Position numbers and translations under genes: made by a program
Shown: positions 44,232 to 52,509 of the stretch, in pieces
How the letters are laid out: every line of letters begins with the position of its first letter
How positions within the stretch are numbered: the first letter of the stretch is position 1
NCBI GenBank assembly: GCA_002440665.1
Contig: DJUX01000008.1
Coordinates: 26,756-90,755, forward strand
Length of the DNA: 64,000 bases
Reading direction: 5' to 3'
From: Dechloromonas sp. UBA6271
GTDB lineage: Bacteria > Pseudomonadota > Gammaproteobacteria > Burkholderiales > Rhodocyclaceae
Notes under the pieces: model-generated
The model's input: the letters and a program-made list of their open reading frames with translations, nothing else
The model's database searches: none
What the model was told of the DNA's origin: nothing

Positions 44232-44266
44232 ACGACACACAAGGCCACCGTCTTTCACAGCATGCC

Positions 44267-44692
44267 ATGACCTCGGCCAAGCCGATCCGCGGCATGGTAG
44301 TCGGCCACGGCCTTGATGTTGTTGATGTCGTCGAGTTTAGCCGCCTTCTCGGCGATTCCGCTCAAATGTTTCTCGACCGATACTTTACCCCAGCGGAACT
44401 GGCCGCAGCGGGTAACGGTACAGAACGGCCCCAGAGACTAGCGGGACGCTTTGCCGTGAAGGAAGCCGTCATGAAGGCGCTCGGTACGGGATGGGGAAAC
44501 GGCGTGGCGTTTACCGACATTGAGGTGGTCACCCTCGAATCGGGTGCTCCCATACTATCGCTAAAACGGCTCATGGCCGAGATCGAGCATGAGCGGCTGA
44601 TTTCGGGGTGGCTCGTTAGCATCAGTCACACCAGCACTGTGGCCGTTGCCAGTGTTATTGCCATTAGCGATTACAATAATCAAACGGTATAG
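44267..44692 (+). CDS. Holo-[acyl-carrier-protein] synthase (AcpS-type)
   Basis: This 141-residue 4'-phosphopantetheinyl transferase has GHGLDVVDVVEFSRLL with the metal-binding Asp, and RLAGRFAVKEAVMKALGTGW with the second metal-binding Glu. It is the size of AcpS. It would load phosphopantetheine from CoA onto the carrier protein encoded at the start of the operon. I chose ATG 44267 because AcpS normally starts close before GxGxD; a TTG at 44228 that overlaps the previous stop is possible. A dedicated AcpS beside an ACP and TS-like genes is unusual. Confidence 0.88.
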   Translation: MTSAKPIRGMVVGHGLDVVDVVEFSRLLGDSAQMFLDRYFTPAELAAAGNGTERPQRLAGRFAVKEAVMKALGTGWGNGVAFTDIEVVTLESGAPILSLKRLMAEIEHERLISGWLVSISHTSTVAVASVIAISDYNNQTV

Positions 44693-44727
44693 AAGTTTGC
44701 ACACAATGAAATAGCCAAGCAATAACA

Positions 44728-46911
44728 ATGTCAATGAAAGAAGATATTCAGGCTGCTATGGACCTTCACTCAACTTCTGGGATGCTGAACTTTCTCCATA
44801 TCACAGACAGTCACCTCACCCCCACGGAAGTTGTGGAGACGATGGACATCAAGGTCAATGTCCCCGGCGTGACACAACCTCTGCGGATTGACCTTCTGCA
44901 GGCGACAGTTCGGAATCTCAGGGAAAAGCTACAGAACGAAGGAAGCCCCCTGCACGGAGTCATATTCTCAGGCGACGGGACGCTGAAGGGCGATTCGAAC
45001 GGTCAAGTGGCATTACGCAATATGCTGCTTGAAGAGTTAGGACCTCTCGGAATTACGCCAGCCAGAATTGTCGCGACCCCGGGAAACCACGATATCGTTT
45101 CGGGTTCAGAACCTAACGGCGCTGGCCGCTACGAATTATTTCAAAAAGCCTGGTTGAATCCCGAGCCAGTCGTCGTACCCTTCTTGGAGGGAGTACATCG
45201 ACTTGACGCCCTCAATATCGATACTCATGTTCTCCGTGATCCTAATGGCGAATGGGCCGTTTTTCCCATCAACTCCGCCAATTGGTCGCAAACCAGATTA
45301 GCTGAAAACGGAGATGCGGATTTTGCATCGCTGAAAAAATACATCGAAGCGAGCGGGCAAACAAAATTAGCAAAGGCCCTGAACAAACTTTGCACTCCTG
45401 ACATTGCTCGGATTTCTGAAGACCAGCTCAATGCTCTTAAGAAAATGGTCGACAAAGTCGGGAATGTCCGGCTCCGAATCGCCGTTCTGCATCATCACCT
45501 ACTTCCGGTCGGTACGCGTGAGGAATTCAAATCGTTTGCAGATATCACCAATCTCGGGCACCTCAGGCAGGTGCTGAGAGAACTTAAGTTTCACATAGTC
45601 ATACATGGGCATAAACACATCACCACTGCCTACTACGATCATGTCTACCCCGATGAGATGACCACCCCACTGGCCCATCGGATTCTCACGATATCGGGTG
45701 GAACCTATGGACCCAGTGGTGCTCATCCTGACGAACCGCTTCGGCTGATCAAGATTGGGGGCATTCCCCATGCGCCATTTTGCGACATTACAACTATCAA
45801 ATCGGCCGAATCTGGTCGGGAACTCAAGACAAGCGAATCCCCAAGCTATCGACTATGGGAGGAGGATCCAACATCGCAAGGGCCTGCAGCGATATTCGGT
45901 ACATCCATCGACGACGTCTATCTTCGAGCACTGCAAACAGTTGACCGGTTCCCAAACCGTCCCATTGTATGCACCATTGATTTTCCGCTTGGCGATGCAA
46001 AGCTGCCGTTCCCGAAAGACTACCCGCGTGGTGGCAACGACGAGGAAAGGCGCGAATGGTTCCAAGAGACCGTCGAATGGTGGCAATTGCATGCTTCTCG
46101 AATAGAGGCGCGAATTCCCTATCTCCATGGCAGTCGTCTGAAGCGCTTCGGTGGCGGGTACGACCAGATTGATCGCGTCGTTAGGCTGCTGGGCGACAAG
46201 AAGCCGACCAGCAAAGCTATTGCCTTGGTTGTGGACCCTGGGCGCGACTTTGTGGATGACGAGAATCCATTTGCCTCATTTTGTTTCATCCAGTTCTGTC
46301 TTCGCGTAGACAAAAAAGATCGTAAAACGCTTGATTGCATCGGCTACTACCGGGCTCAGGAATTCAAGTCTTGGTGGCCGGTCAATGTCGCAGAACTACG
46401 CCATCTTCAGTGGGAGGTGGCGAATAAAGCTGATATCACTCCTGGCAAGATAACTACGATCACCCCTTATCCTAGGCTGGACAAGGATCACGAAAAGATC
46501 AGGCACCCGACCAAAGTTGCAGTACCGCTGGTTGATCAGTGGGTAGACAATCATCCAGAGCACATCGCCAAAATTGCCCTGTTTCTGTCAAATAGCGCCG
46601 CGTCAAACGACAGAGAGGGAGAGCTTCTCTGGAGGCGTTTTCTGGACGATTTGAAACAGTCTGCTTATGCAGATTTTCATATCGATGGAATGCAGGTCGC
46701 TATCGATGGGCTGGAACTTCTGTTGGTTTGGCTCGAAGCGGTAAAAGGTCCTAAAGAGGTCGTCCATGCCATCACAGAATTGCTGGATATGAACAAGTTG
46801 TATGACCGAACGCCACAGGTGAAAAAGGATTTTACGGATTGGCAAGAGCAGGTTCGGAGGAAACTCTCTTTTTTGGAAGAACTATCATCCACCACCAACC
46901 TAGCTAATTGA
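44728..46911 (+). CDS. Calcineurin-like metallophosphoesterase with long C-terminal domain
   Basis: This 727-residue protein has the full set of metal motifs: HITDSHL (Asp-x-His), FSGDGT, PGNHD, LHHHLLP and IHGHKH, all within the first 300 residues. The remaining about 400 residues are of unknown fold and include KGPKEVVHAITELL near the end. The enzyme should hydrolyse a phosphoester, perhaps a nucleotide or modified nucleic acid end. It follows the AcpS gene by 35 bases. Its codon use is visibly more AT-rich than the island backbone, in keeping with separate acquisition. Confidence 0.85.
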   Translation: MSMKEDIQAAMDLHSTSGMLNFLHITDSHLTPTEVVETMDIKVNVPGVTQPLRIDLLQATVRNLREKLQNEGSPLHGVIFSGDGTLKGDSNGQVALRNMLLEELGPLGITPARIVATPGNHDIVSGSEPNGAGRYELFQKAWLNPEPVVVPFLEGVHRLDALNIDTHVLRDPNGEWAVFPINSANWSQTRLAENGDADFASLKKYIEASGQTKLAKALNKLCTPDIARISEDQLNALKKMVDKVGNVRLRIAVLHHHLLPVGTREEFKSFADITNLGHLRQVLRELKFHIVIHGHKHITTAYYDHVYPDEMTTPLAHRILTISGGTYGPSGAHPDEPLRLIKIGGIPHAPFCDITTIKSAESGRELKTSESPSYRLWEEDPTSQGPAAIFGTSIDDVYLRALQTVDRFPNRPIVCTIDFPLGDAKLPFPKDYPRGGNDEERREWFQETVEWWQLHASRIEARIPYLHGSRLKRFGGGYDQIDRVVRLLGDKKPTSKAIALVVDPGRDFVDDENPFASFCFIQFCLRVDKKDRKTLDCIGYYRAQEFKSWWPVNVAELRHLQWEVANKADITPGKITTITPYPRLDKDHEKIRHPTKVAVPLVDQWVDNHPEHIAKIALFLSNSAASNDREGELLWRRFLDDLKQSAYADFHIDGMQVAIDGLELLLVWLEAVKGPKEVVHAITELLDMNKLYDRTPQVKKDFTDWQEQVRRKLSFLEELSSTTNLAN

Positions 46912-47027
46912 CCTGCAGGTATTCATAACGTCAGCAATTGCTACGAAAATGGAAACAACAACAGTTGCTGATAATGGACATCAATTTTTCAATACTGAAT
47001 TGACGAAAAATCAAAGGAACAGCATCC

Positions 47028-48038
47028 GTGATTCAAGTGTTTGACGGTCATACTGCTGACGAAATCTGGCGTTTGGCTGCCAATGGACTGATTTACAGCC
47101 AAGCAGGCCGACAGCAAGGTAGTCGTCTCGGCCCCATGCGCGAATATCTGCACTGCAGCCTTCATTTGTCCGACCCGCGCCAGCGCTGGGTGCTGTCTAG
47201 ACGCCCTGCGATGAATCCGGCATTTGCAATTGCTGAACTGATTTGGATTCTTCTGGGGCGAAACGATGCGGGCTTCGTTAACTATTGGAACCCGGCCTTG
47301 CCACATTTTGCCGGCCACACCGATACCTACCATGGCGCGTACGGCTATCGGCTACGAAACCACTTCGCCATCGATCAATTAGAGCGCGCCTATCAGGCGC
47401 TCACCGCTAATCCGGATAGCCGGCAAGTGGTGTTACAGATTTGGGATACTCAAAAGGATTTACCTAATCCCAATGGCTCTTCCCGCGACGCGGATATCCC
47501 GTGCAATATCGTCGCCATGCCAAAAATCCGTGACGGCAAGCTGGAATGGTTGCAGGTGATGCGGAGCAACGACCTCTTTCTCGGCACCCCTCACAACTTT
47601 ATTCAGTTCACGTCACTCCAGGAAATCATTGCCGGTTGGCTCGGAGTTGACCTGGGCTCGTTCGTCCTCGTATCGGACAGTCTCCATTTTTATGAGCATG
47701 ACGTCGACAAGCTGTCGATCGCAGAAGATGTGCCAGAGACGATCAATCGTGACTGTCTCAATCTGCCGAAGGCGGAATTCGATCGCACTTTACCTGTAAT
47801 AGGTGCTGCGATGAATGAGTTCCGGGCGGACAATCTGTCCCGCGCCCGGTTTGTCGAGCTAATCGACCGAACGGAACTGCCCCGTGCATGGAAAAACCTT
47901 CTCACTGTGGTCGCCGCCGACGTAGCGCGACGACGCGCCTGGTCGGAAGAGATGGAACTGGCATCAAGTCGTTGCTCCAATGCAATGCTCGTTACTGCCT
48001 GGAACGCATGGGAACAGCGATGCCGATTTGTCCCCTAA
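47028..48038 (+). CDS. Thymidylate-synthase-family protein (dUMP/dCMP methylase or hydroxymethylase-like)
   Basis: This 336-residue enzyme keeps the hallmark motifs: YHGAYGYRLR near residue 101, SRQVVLQIWDTQKD, DIPCN with catalytic-type Cys159, and MRSNDLFLGTPHNFIQFTSL (178-197). The His after the PC motif is Asn, unlike true thymidylate synthase, so hydroxymethylation or another substrate is plausible. The GTG start has AAAGGA nine bases upstream. It is the second TS-fold gene in the locus and the last plus-strand gene of the set. Its 3' end faces the kinase gene convergently. Confidence 0.88.
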   Translation: MIQVFDGHTADEIWRLAANGLIYSQAGRQQGSRLGPMREYLHCSLHLSDPRQRWVLSRRPAMNPAFAIAELIWILLGRNDAGFVNYWNPALPHFAGHTDTYHGAYGYRLRNHFAIDQLERAYQALTANPDSRQVVLQIWDTQKDLPNPNGSSRDADIPCNIVAMPKIRDGKLEWLQVMRSNDLFLGTPHNFIQFTSLQEIIAGWLGVDLGSFVLVSDSLHFYEHDVDKLSIAEDVPETINRDCLNLPKAEFDRTLPVIGAAMNEFRADNLSRARFVELIDRTELPRAWKNLLTVVAADVARRRAWSEEMELASSRCSNAMLVTAWNAWEQRCRFVP

Positions 48039-48070
48039 GCAGACAATGCACATCCAGTCTGAGCAGGCAA

Positions 48071-48658
48071 CTATTTCGCACTTGATTTCTGCATGACTCT
48101 CAAAATTTCGTCAACAATAGTGTCAATCGTTGCGTCATTGGCCAATGCAGCCACTGGATAATTTCCTTTTTCCTGTTCCATCAATACCCCGTAGGCGTTC
48201 GCTATCCTCGAATTGACTATCGCGGACGATCTGCTGAGCATAAACAACGTCGTCGGTGTCACTCCCTGCCAAACTAGCTTTTCCATGGCAATCATGCGTT
48301 CAAGCTGCTCAATCGGCAGCCCATCGGAGACCCCATACACCCAGGTTGACCACCAATATCGATCCAGAAGGACTACCCGCCCTTGTTCCAACAAGGGCAA
48401 AATCCTTCGCTCGATTGCATCCACATGTGCAGCGACGTGAAGTAGTTGCAGACTCAACGGCGATACCGTGCGAACGCCAAAACGCTCCGATTGGTGATGG
48501 AAGTCATAAATATGCTGTCCGAGTGTCCCTGGCTCTTTACCCGGGAATGCAAGACGGACGCAACTCTCGCCTACCCTGTGAAGACGATTTTCCACTTCTC
48601 CGATAACCGTCGATTTACCGACACCATCGGGGCCTTCAAAGACAAATAGACGACCCAC
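48071..48658 (-). CDS. Thymidylate-kinase-like nucleoside monophosphate kinase
   Basis: This 195-residue P-loop kinase begins VGRLFVFEGPDGVGKSTVIG, the typical dTMP kinase start with Walker A. The DR-motif appears as VLLDRYWWSTWVYG. The LID region is less conserved than in housekeeping Tmk. AAGGTGG about six bases before the GTG at 48658 supports this start; a longer reading frame upstream lacks similarity. It converges on the second TS-like gene and would phosphorylate the (possibly modified) pyrimidine monophosphate made there. 48659-48892 shows no gene. Confidence 0.85.
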   Translation of the reverse strand: MGRLFVFEGPDGVGKSTVIGEVENRLHRVGESCVRLAFPGKEPGTLGQHIYDFHHQSERFGVRTVSPLSLQLLHVAAHVDAIERRILPLLEQGRVVLLDRYWWSTWVYGVSDGLPIEQLERMIAMEKLVWQGVTPTTLFMLSRSSAIVNSRIANAYGVLMEQEKGNYPVAALANDATIDTIVDEILRVMQKSSAK

Positions 48659-48892
48659 TGCATACCACCTTATGTAAGAACACTTGTCATTATCTCCATA
48701 AATAATGACCCGGAATATAGAGAGGCCGTGAATGTCAGGCTTTGGCAGCTGAAAATCACTATTGCAGAGCGCCTGTTTCCGCCCAGACCGCGTTACGTGC
48801 ATGCCCTAATCAATGCGATGGTCCTTCGCCCTCGAGGCCTGAATCGCTGACCATCTGATCAACATGCGACAAAGAATCCAGCTCATCAAGAG

Positions 48893-49010
48893 GGCTTCCA
48901 CATCCAGAACTTCAATGCCAACGGCAGTCGGCTAAAACACTGGATGCGCCGTTTCCAAGGCATCGCCACCAATTACCTTAGTACCGCGGCTGGCACCACC
49001 TCCTGGAACA
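48893..49010 (+). pseudogene. IS1595/ISXO2-like transposase fragment
   Basis: About 39 codons read GFHIQNFNANGSRLKHWMRR and FQGIATNYLSTAAG, matching the C-terminal end of IS1595-family transposases (HVQNVNAYHSRLK..W..RFHGVATKYL). The catalytic core is missing. It marks the right edge of the 35.6-48.7 kb cargo block. Confidence 0.65.
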
Positions 49011-49214
49011 CTAGCGGATTGCAGTCTCGCCCCATCCCTTCCGTTTGCCTCAAGGAAGGTACCAGCCCTTGGCTAATCAATAGCCGATTTAGACCGACAA
49101 TTGACTTCGCCCGGGTCGCGCCGCGACCGCCAACCTGACCCGTGTTTGTTGCGCTGCAAAATTGATTTAATACCGACAAATTAGCGGTTATAGGAAAATT
49201 AAAAATAAAATTGC

Positions 49215-49308
49215 TGCGTCGCACCAATGAGTGATACAGTAGTCCTGTCTCCTCCATTTCCTCCTCCAAGGATTGGACTTAAGCCCGCCCTCCTGGCGGG
49301 TTTTTTTT
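49215..49308 (+). ncRNA. Candidate small RNA with intrinsic terminator
   Basis: A strong terminator, CCCGCC (49284-49289) pairing with GGCGGG (49295-49300) plus eight T residues, has no gene ending at it on the plus strand. Upstream is an AT-rich promoter-like stretch (49185-49210), then a pyrimidine-rich segment with two CTCCTCC motifs complementary to Shine-Dalgarno sequences. This is typical of trans-acting sRNAs. The 5' end is approximate. Confidence 0.4.
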
Positions 49309-49475
49309 GGTCCAATGACTGCTATCAGACACAAAACTCGGATTCAGGCCGGCTGTATATGGCCGACCTGAAACGAAAACTCCGCCCTAAACACGCTACC
49401 TAATGCCGTTCATTAGCAGCGAGATACTCACACGCAGGTTAACGGAAGAAGTCAACTTGACCGAAATCCGAAGTT

Positions 49476-50714
49476 TCACGTTGCGACAGCCCCATCAAAT
49501 AAGCTCACTCCTTCAGCAAAAGCCTTTGCCAGCCGCTGCGCATGCTGCCGGGTAGACTCATCTATCTCCGGCAGAGCCACTGCATCTTCTCCGTCAACGA
49601 ACAGCGGTCCGCCAATGTCATCGTCGTATGTTTGCCCAACAGTTGCCCCTTCGCTGTGGTAGGCACGATAGTCGTCCCTGGAGAGATCCAGGCCGTGGCT
49701 CAGGGCAAAATACTGCAAGGCCCACGCGCGCAGACCATCCCCCTCTTCGGAGAGACAACGGGCCAACTCTCGCAGTTCGGAGCGATCCCCGCCGCGCACC
49801 AGTTGCTCCATCGCCCAGAAGTCACCTTCGCCGGCAAGCATTGTCAGCGCTTCTTCGGAGCCTTGCATTGCGGCCGCCCGCAACCATGGCTTTCGCTCGG
49901 CCGATGTCCGGGCCAAGGTCGCCATGCGCATGGGGTCGACATCCCCCGGCAAGCGTTGTGCCAGTTCAAAGAAGTCCAGCCGATCGAAGGCTTGCGCGTA
50001 AGCAGCGGCGGCTTCACGAATGCCGCCGACTGCCGCGCAACGCAGATGGTGTTCGTAAGCCTGGTAGCGCGGCACATCACGCAAATACTGTACGGCCCAG
50101 CCTTGCTCGACCGCATTGAGTGCCCTACCCTTGAGCGATTCCTCGTAGAGGTAGGGATTGGGCTTCGGGCAGCGTAGCACCTGCGCCAACAGGTAGTGCA
50201 GTTGCGGATCGACGCCGCCTCCGGCCAACTCGTCAAGCAGCATGGTGGAGGCCGAGATCCCGCCATCGGACGGACATTCGGCTGCCTGCGATCGGATTTC
50301 CTCCTCACGGTCCAGCCAATCCTCATCATCGTCTTCATCGAAATCATCGTCAGCGGAAGCGTTTCGGCGAGATGAAAGCGCAAAGACCAGATCCCTTAGC
50401 ATCGTGAGTAGAGACTCCCGAGGCAGGGCACGGAGTCCTTGACCTTGGATAACGGCGAGCAAGTGGCTGGATAGGTTCGCGCAGACGGCGGGGGGATACC
50501 CAAGCTGCAACGCACGTCCGGTGACCTCGGCCCAGGGGACGGGATGATGACCGATTCCCGCGTCAGCCAGAAAGCAGTTGGCCCTGAAGGCGGCCCAAGA
50601 GCCATATCCAAAAGCAGCGGCGATCAGCTCATGCATATGGCTGCGCCGCACGGAGACGGCACAAGCGGACTGGAGATGTTGTTGCGCGGCATGCGCAAAC
50701 GATTTGAGTGTCAT
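49476..50714 (-). CDS. Helical repeat protein, possibly Sel1-like
   Basis: This 412-residue cytoplasmic protein starts MTLKSFAHAAQQHLQSACAV, followed by SHMHELIAAAFGYGSWAAFRA, a module I have seen at the N-terminus of several uncharacterised proteins. An acidic stretch (DDDFDEDDDEDWLDREEE) lies near residue 140. The rest is helical with loose repeats (AAVGGIREAAAAYAQAF, AAMQGSEEALTMLAGEG) that resemble Sel1/TPR units. GAAGGA before the ATG at 50714 sets the start. No enzymatic motif is seen. It is an isolated gene between the cargo block and the Fic locus. Confidence 0.7.
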   Translation of the reverse strand: MTLKSFAHAAQQHLQSACAVSVRRSHMHELIAAAFGYGSWAAFRANCFLADAGIGHHPVPWAEVTGRALQLGYPPAVCANLSSHLLAVIQGQGLRALPRESLLTMLRDLVFALSSRRNASADDDFDEDDDEDWLDREEEIRSQAAECPSDGGISASTMLLDELAGGGVDPQLHYLLAQVLRCPKPNPYLYEESLKGRALNAVEQGWAVQYLRDVPRYQAYEHHLRCAAVGGIREAAAAYAQAFDRLDFFELAQRLPGDVDPMRMATLARTSAERKPWLRAAAMQGSEEALTMLAGEGDFWAMEQLVRGGDRSELRELARCLSEEGDGLRAWALQYFALSHGLDLSRDDYRAYHSEGATVGQTYDDDIGGPLFVDGEDAVALPEIDESTRQHAQRLAKAFAEGVSLFDGAVAT

Positions 50715-50954
50715 TCGTTTTCCTTCACGGTGCAACGTCGCATCGGGTCACGCGCACGCGTTTAAGAACCCGGCGACGAAGTCCGGTCAGGAAAAACGAA
50801 GATGAAGAAAAAATGCCTTTTTCTACTCACGTGCAAGTACGGTGGGCACCTTGTTTACAAGCTTACCAAACCGGACTACCGGAAACAAGAACGCAGGCAA
50901 TCTCCCATCATGAGCCGCGTCAGGCATCCGACGGAGCGCGACGGGCGGCGCTGG

Positions 50955-51690
50955 TCAATGATCGCGGGGCACGGTCCGGCCGCGTTGCAACTCGAATGCC
51001 TGGTATTTCTGCGCCACACGCACATCGCTGTACTCGCCGTCCACAGTGTCCTCAATGCTGCGCCCGTCCAGCCCCCGAATGTCACCGATCGCGCCGCCCC
51101 ACAGATGCCGCTCCCAGGCAGTGCCAACGAAGGGCAACAGGTAGGCGTCGAGGATGCCTTTGCCGGGAGAAGCGATCTCGGCGCTCAGGGCGACGAGGTA
51201 ACCCGCTTTCTGGGTGCGGTGCCACTCGATGCAGAAGCCGGCACCGGTGGCAAAGCTCGCTGTGGATGATGAGCATCGTGCGGCCATTGCCATCCAGGAA
51301 AGGATGACCGTAGGCAAACCATCCCATCACCTCGCCAGGCCGCTGCCGCAACGCGGCCTTATCCTGGCCGATGCGCAAACCCTCCTCGACGGCGCGTCGG
51401 GCATCCAGCGGATGACTGAACACCGTATCGGCCTTGGACACCGCGATGTTCGGGGTGGTGACCGCACGATCCTGTCTCGCCCACGGGTAGAAGGCCGCGA
51501 ACAGGATTCGGTGAACTTCAAGGAAGTCCGCGTAGGCCAGCGTCCGGCGCTTCGCCAGGTACCCCAGCGCGTCGTCCAGCCCCGCCCGGAACAGCGCGTG
51601 CTCGAGTTCTCGGACGATCTCGGGGTCTTTCTCCCCGTAACGGTTGCGCAGGTAGCCTGCCTGGTCGTAGTCCTTAAACGGATCGAACAC
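50955..51690 (-). pseudogene. fic: Fic protein (AMP-transferase type), frameshifted
   Basis: The first frame (GTG at 51690) encodes a Fic domain with the motif HPFLDGNGRT at 129-138 and continues to ELCHR. The family then expects AGFxIxW, and exactly that (AGFCIEWHRTQKAGYLVALS) is found in the next frame, running on to 50955. Removing one base near 51243 joins the halves. Either the gene is inactivated after the active site or the assembly has an indel. Fic proteins transfer AMP to proteins and often act as toxins. The gene upstream on the same strand may be its antitoxin. Confidence 0.8.
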
Positions 51691-51700
51691 CCTGCTTCCG

Positions 51701-52372
51701 CTATCTCAAGTGATTAACCAGCAGCAAGGTCATCTCGTCGGTGGACAGCTTGCCCGAACGCTTCAGCGCCACCAGGAGGTCTTCTGTGTCGTCCGCATGA
51801 ACCTCGTCACCGGCCAGCCGGGTGACGGTCTCGGCCCACTGATCCAGCACGTTCGGGACATAGGTCACCTTGAACCGACGCGCCAGGCCCTGCACGAAAC
51901 CGGCAATCCCAGCGCTTGGAATATTCAATCGCCGATGGGTCGCCTTGCCGCGTCCCGCGGTCGACTGCCCATGGCCGCCGACGAACACGACGACCTGACC
52001 GTCCAGCGACAGTTTGCGCGAAATCCGGCGCTCGCCCGTCTCGATCACGAATTCGGCCGTTCCGCCGTCGGACGCGCCAAGATTCTCGGGCGCCTTCAAG
52101 GTCCGCGGCCGCCAAGGCACGCCGAACTTCTGCGCAGCCTCCCGGGCGAGCGACTCGAAATCCACCAGCGGCCGCACACGATTCGTTCGCGCATCGCGGG
52201 TCGCCTTGGCGTAGACGCCCGAGCCGATGCGGAGCAACTCGCCCCGGTGCCGCAAGGCACCCAGCGCATGCGTCACCTGCGAGGCGCTGCCCAGGCCCGC
52301 AACATCAGCGCGCAACACCACATTGCCGGCGCGGCGCCGGATGGACTGTCGCATCCGATCTTCGAGCTTCAT
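51701..52372 (-). CDS. Putative antitoxin / winged-helix protein upstream of fic
   Basis: This 223-residue protein begins with a winged-helix-like domain (VVLRADVAGLGSASQVTHAL, then RRGELLRIGSGVYAK), as in AbiEi/DUF6088-type antitoxins. The C-terminal half ends in DDTEDLLVALKRSGKL. It lies ten bases before fic on the same strand, the classic order antitoxin-toxin. Family recognition is moderate and no direct antitoxin test is possible from sequence. Its partner is frameshifted, so the pair may be inactive. Confidence 0.68.
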   Translation of the reverse strand: MKLEDRMRQSIRRRAGNVVLRADVAGLGSASQVTHALGALRHRGELLRIGSGVYAKATRDARTNRVRPLVDFESLAREAAQKFGVPWRPRTLKAPENLGASDGGTAEFVIETGERRISRKLSLDGQVVVFVGGHGQSTAGRGKATHRRLNIPSAGIAGFVQGLARRFKVTYVPNVLDQWAETVTRLAGDEVHADDTEDLLVALKRSGKLSTDEMTLLLVNHLR

Positions 52373-52509
52373 GGCAAACCCTCCGTGTGCACCGAGCCAT
52401 CATTTTACTACTTGGGTGAAGAAACATGATTTTTTCTTTTATCATCATCAAGTTACATAGACAAATCATGCCGGCCATCCGACATGATCTGCGACCCGCC
52501 GCCCAGCCG

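Noticed and set aside
44401..44430. GGGTAACG inside the AcpS gene as a fifth copy of the leader motif
   Set aside because: Only the GGTAACG core matches on the reverse strand; it lies in coding sequence and lacks the flanking hairpin and the rest of the pattern.
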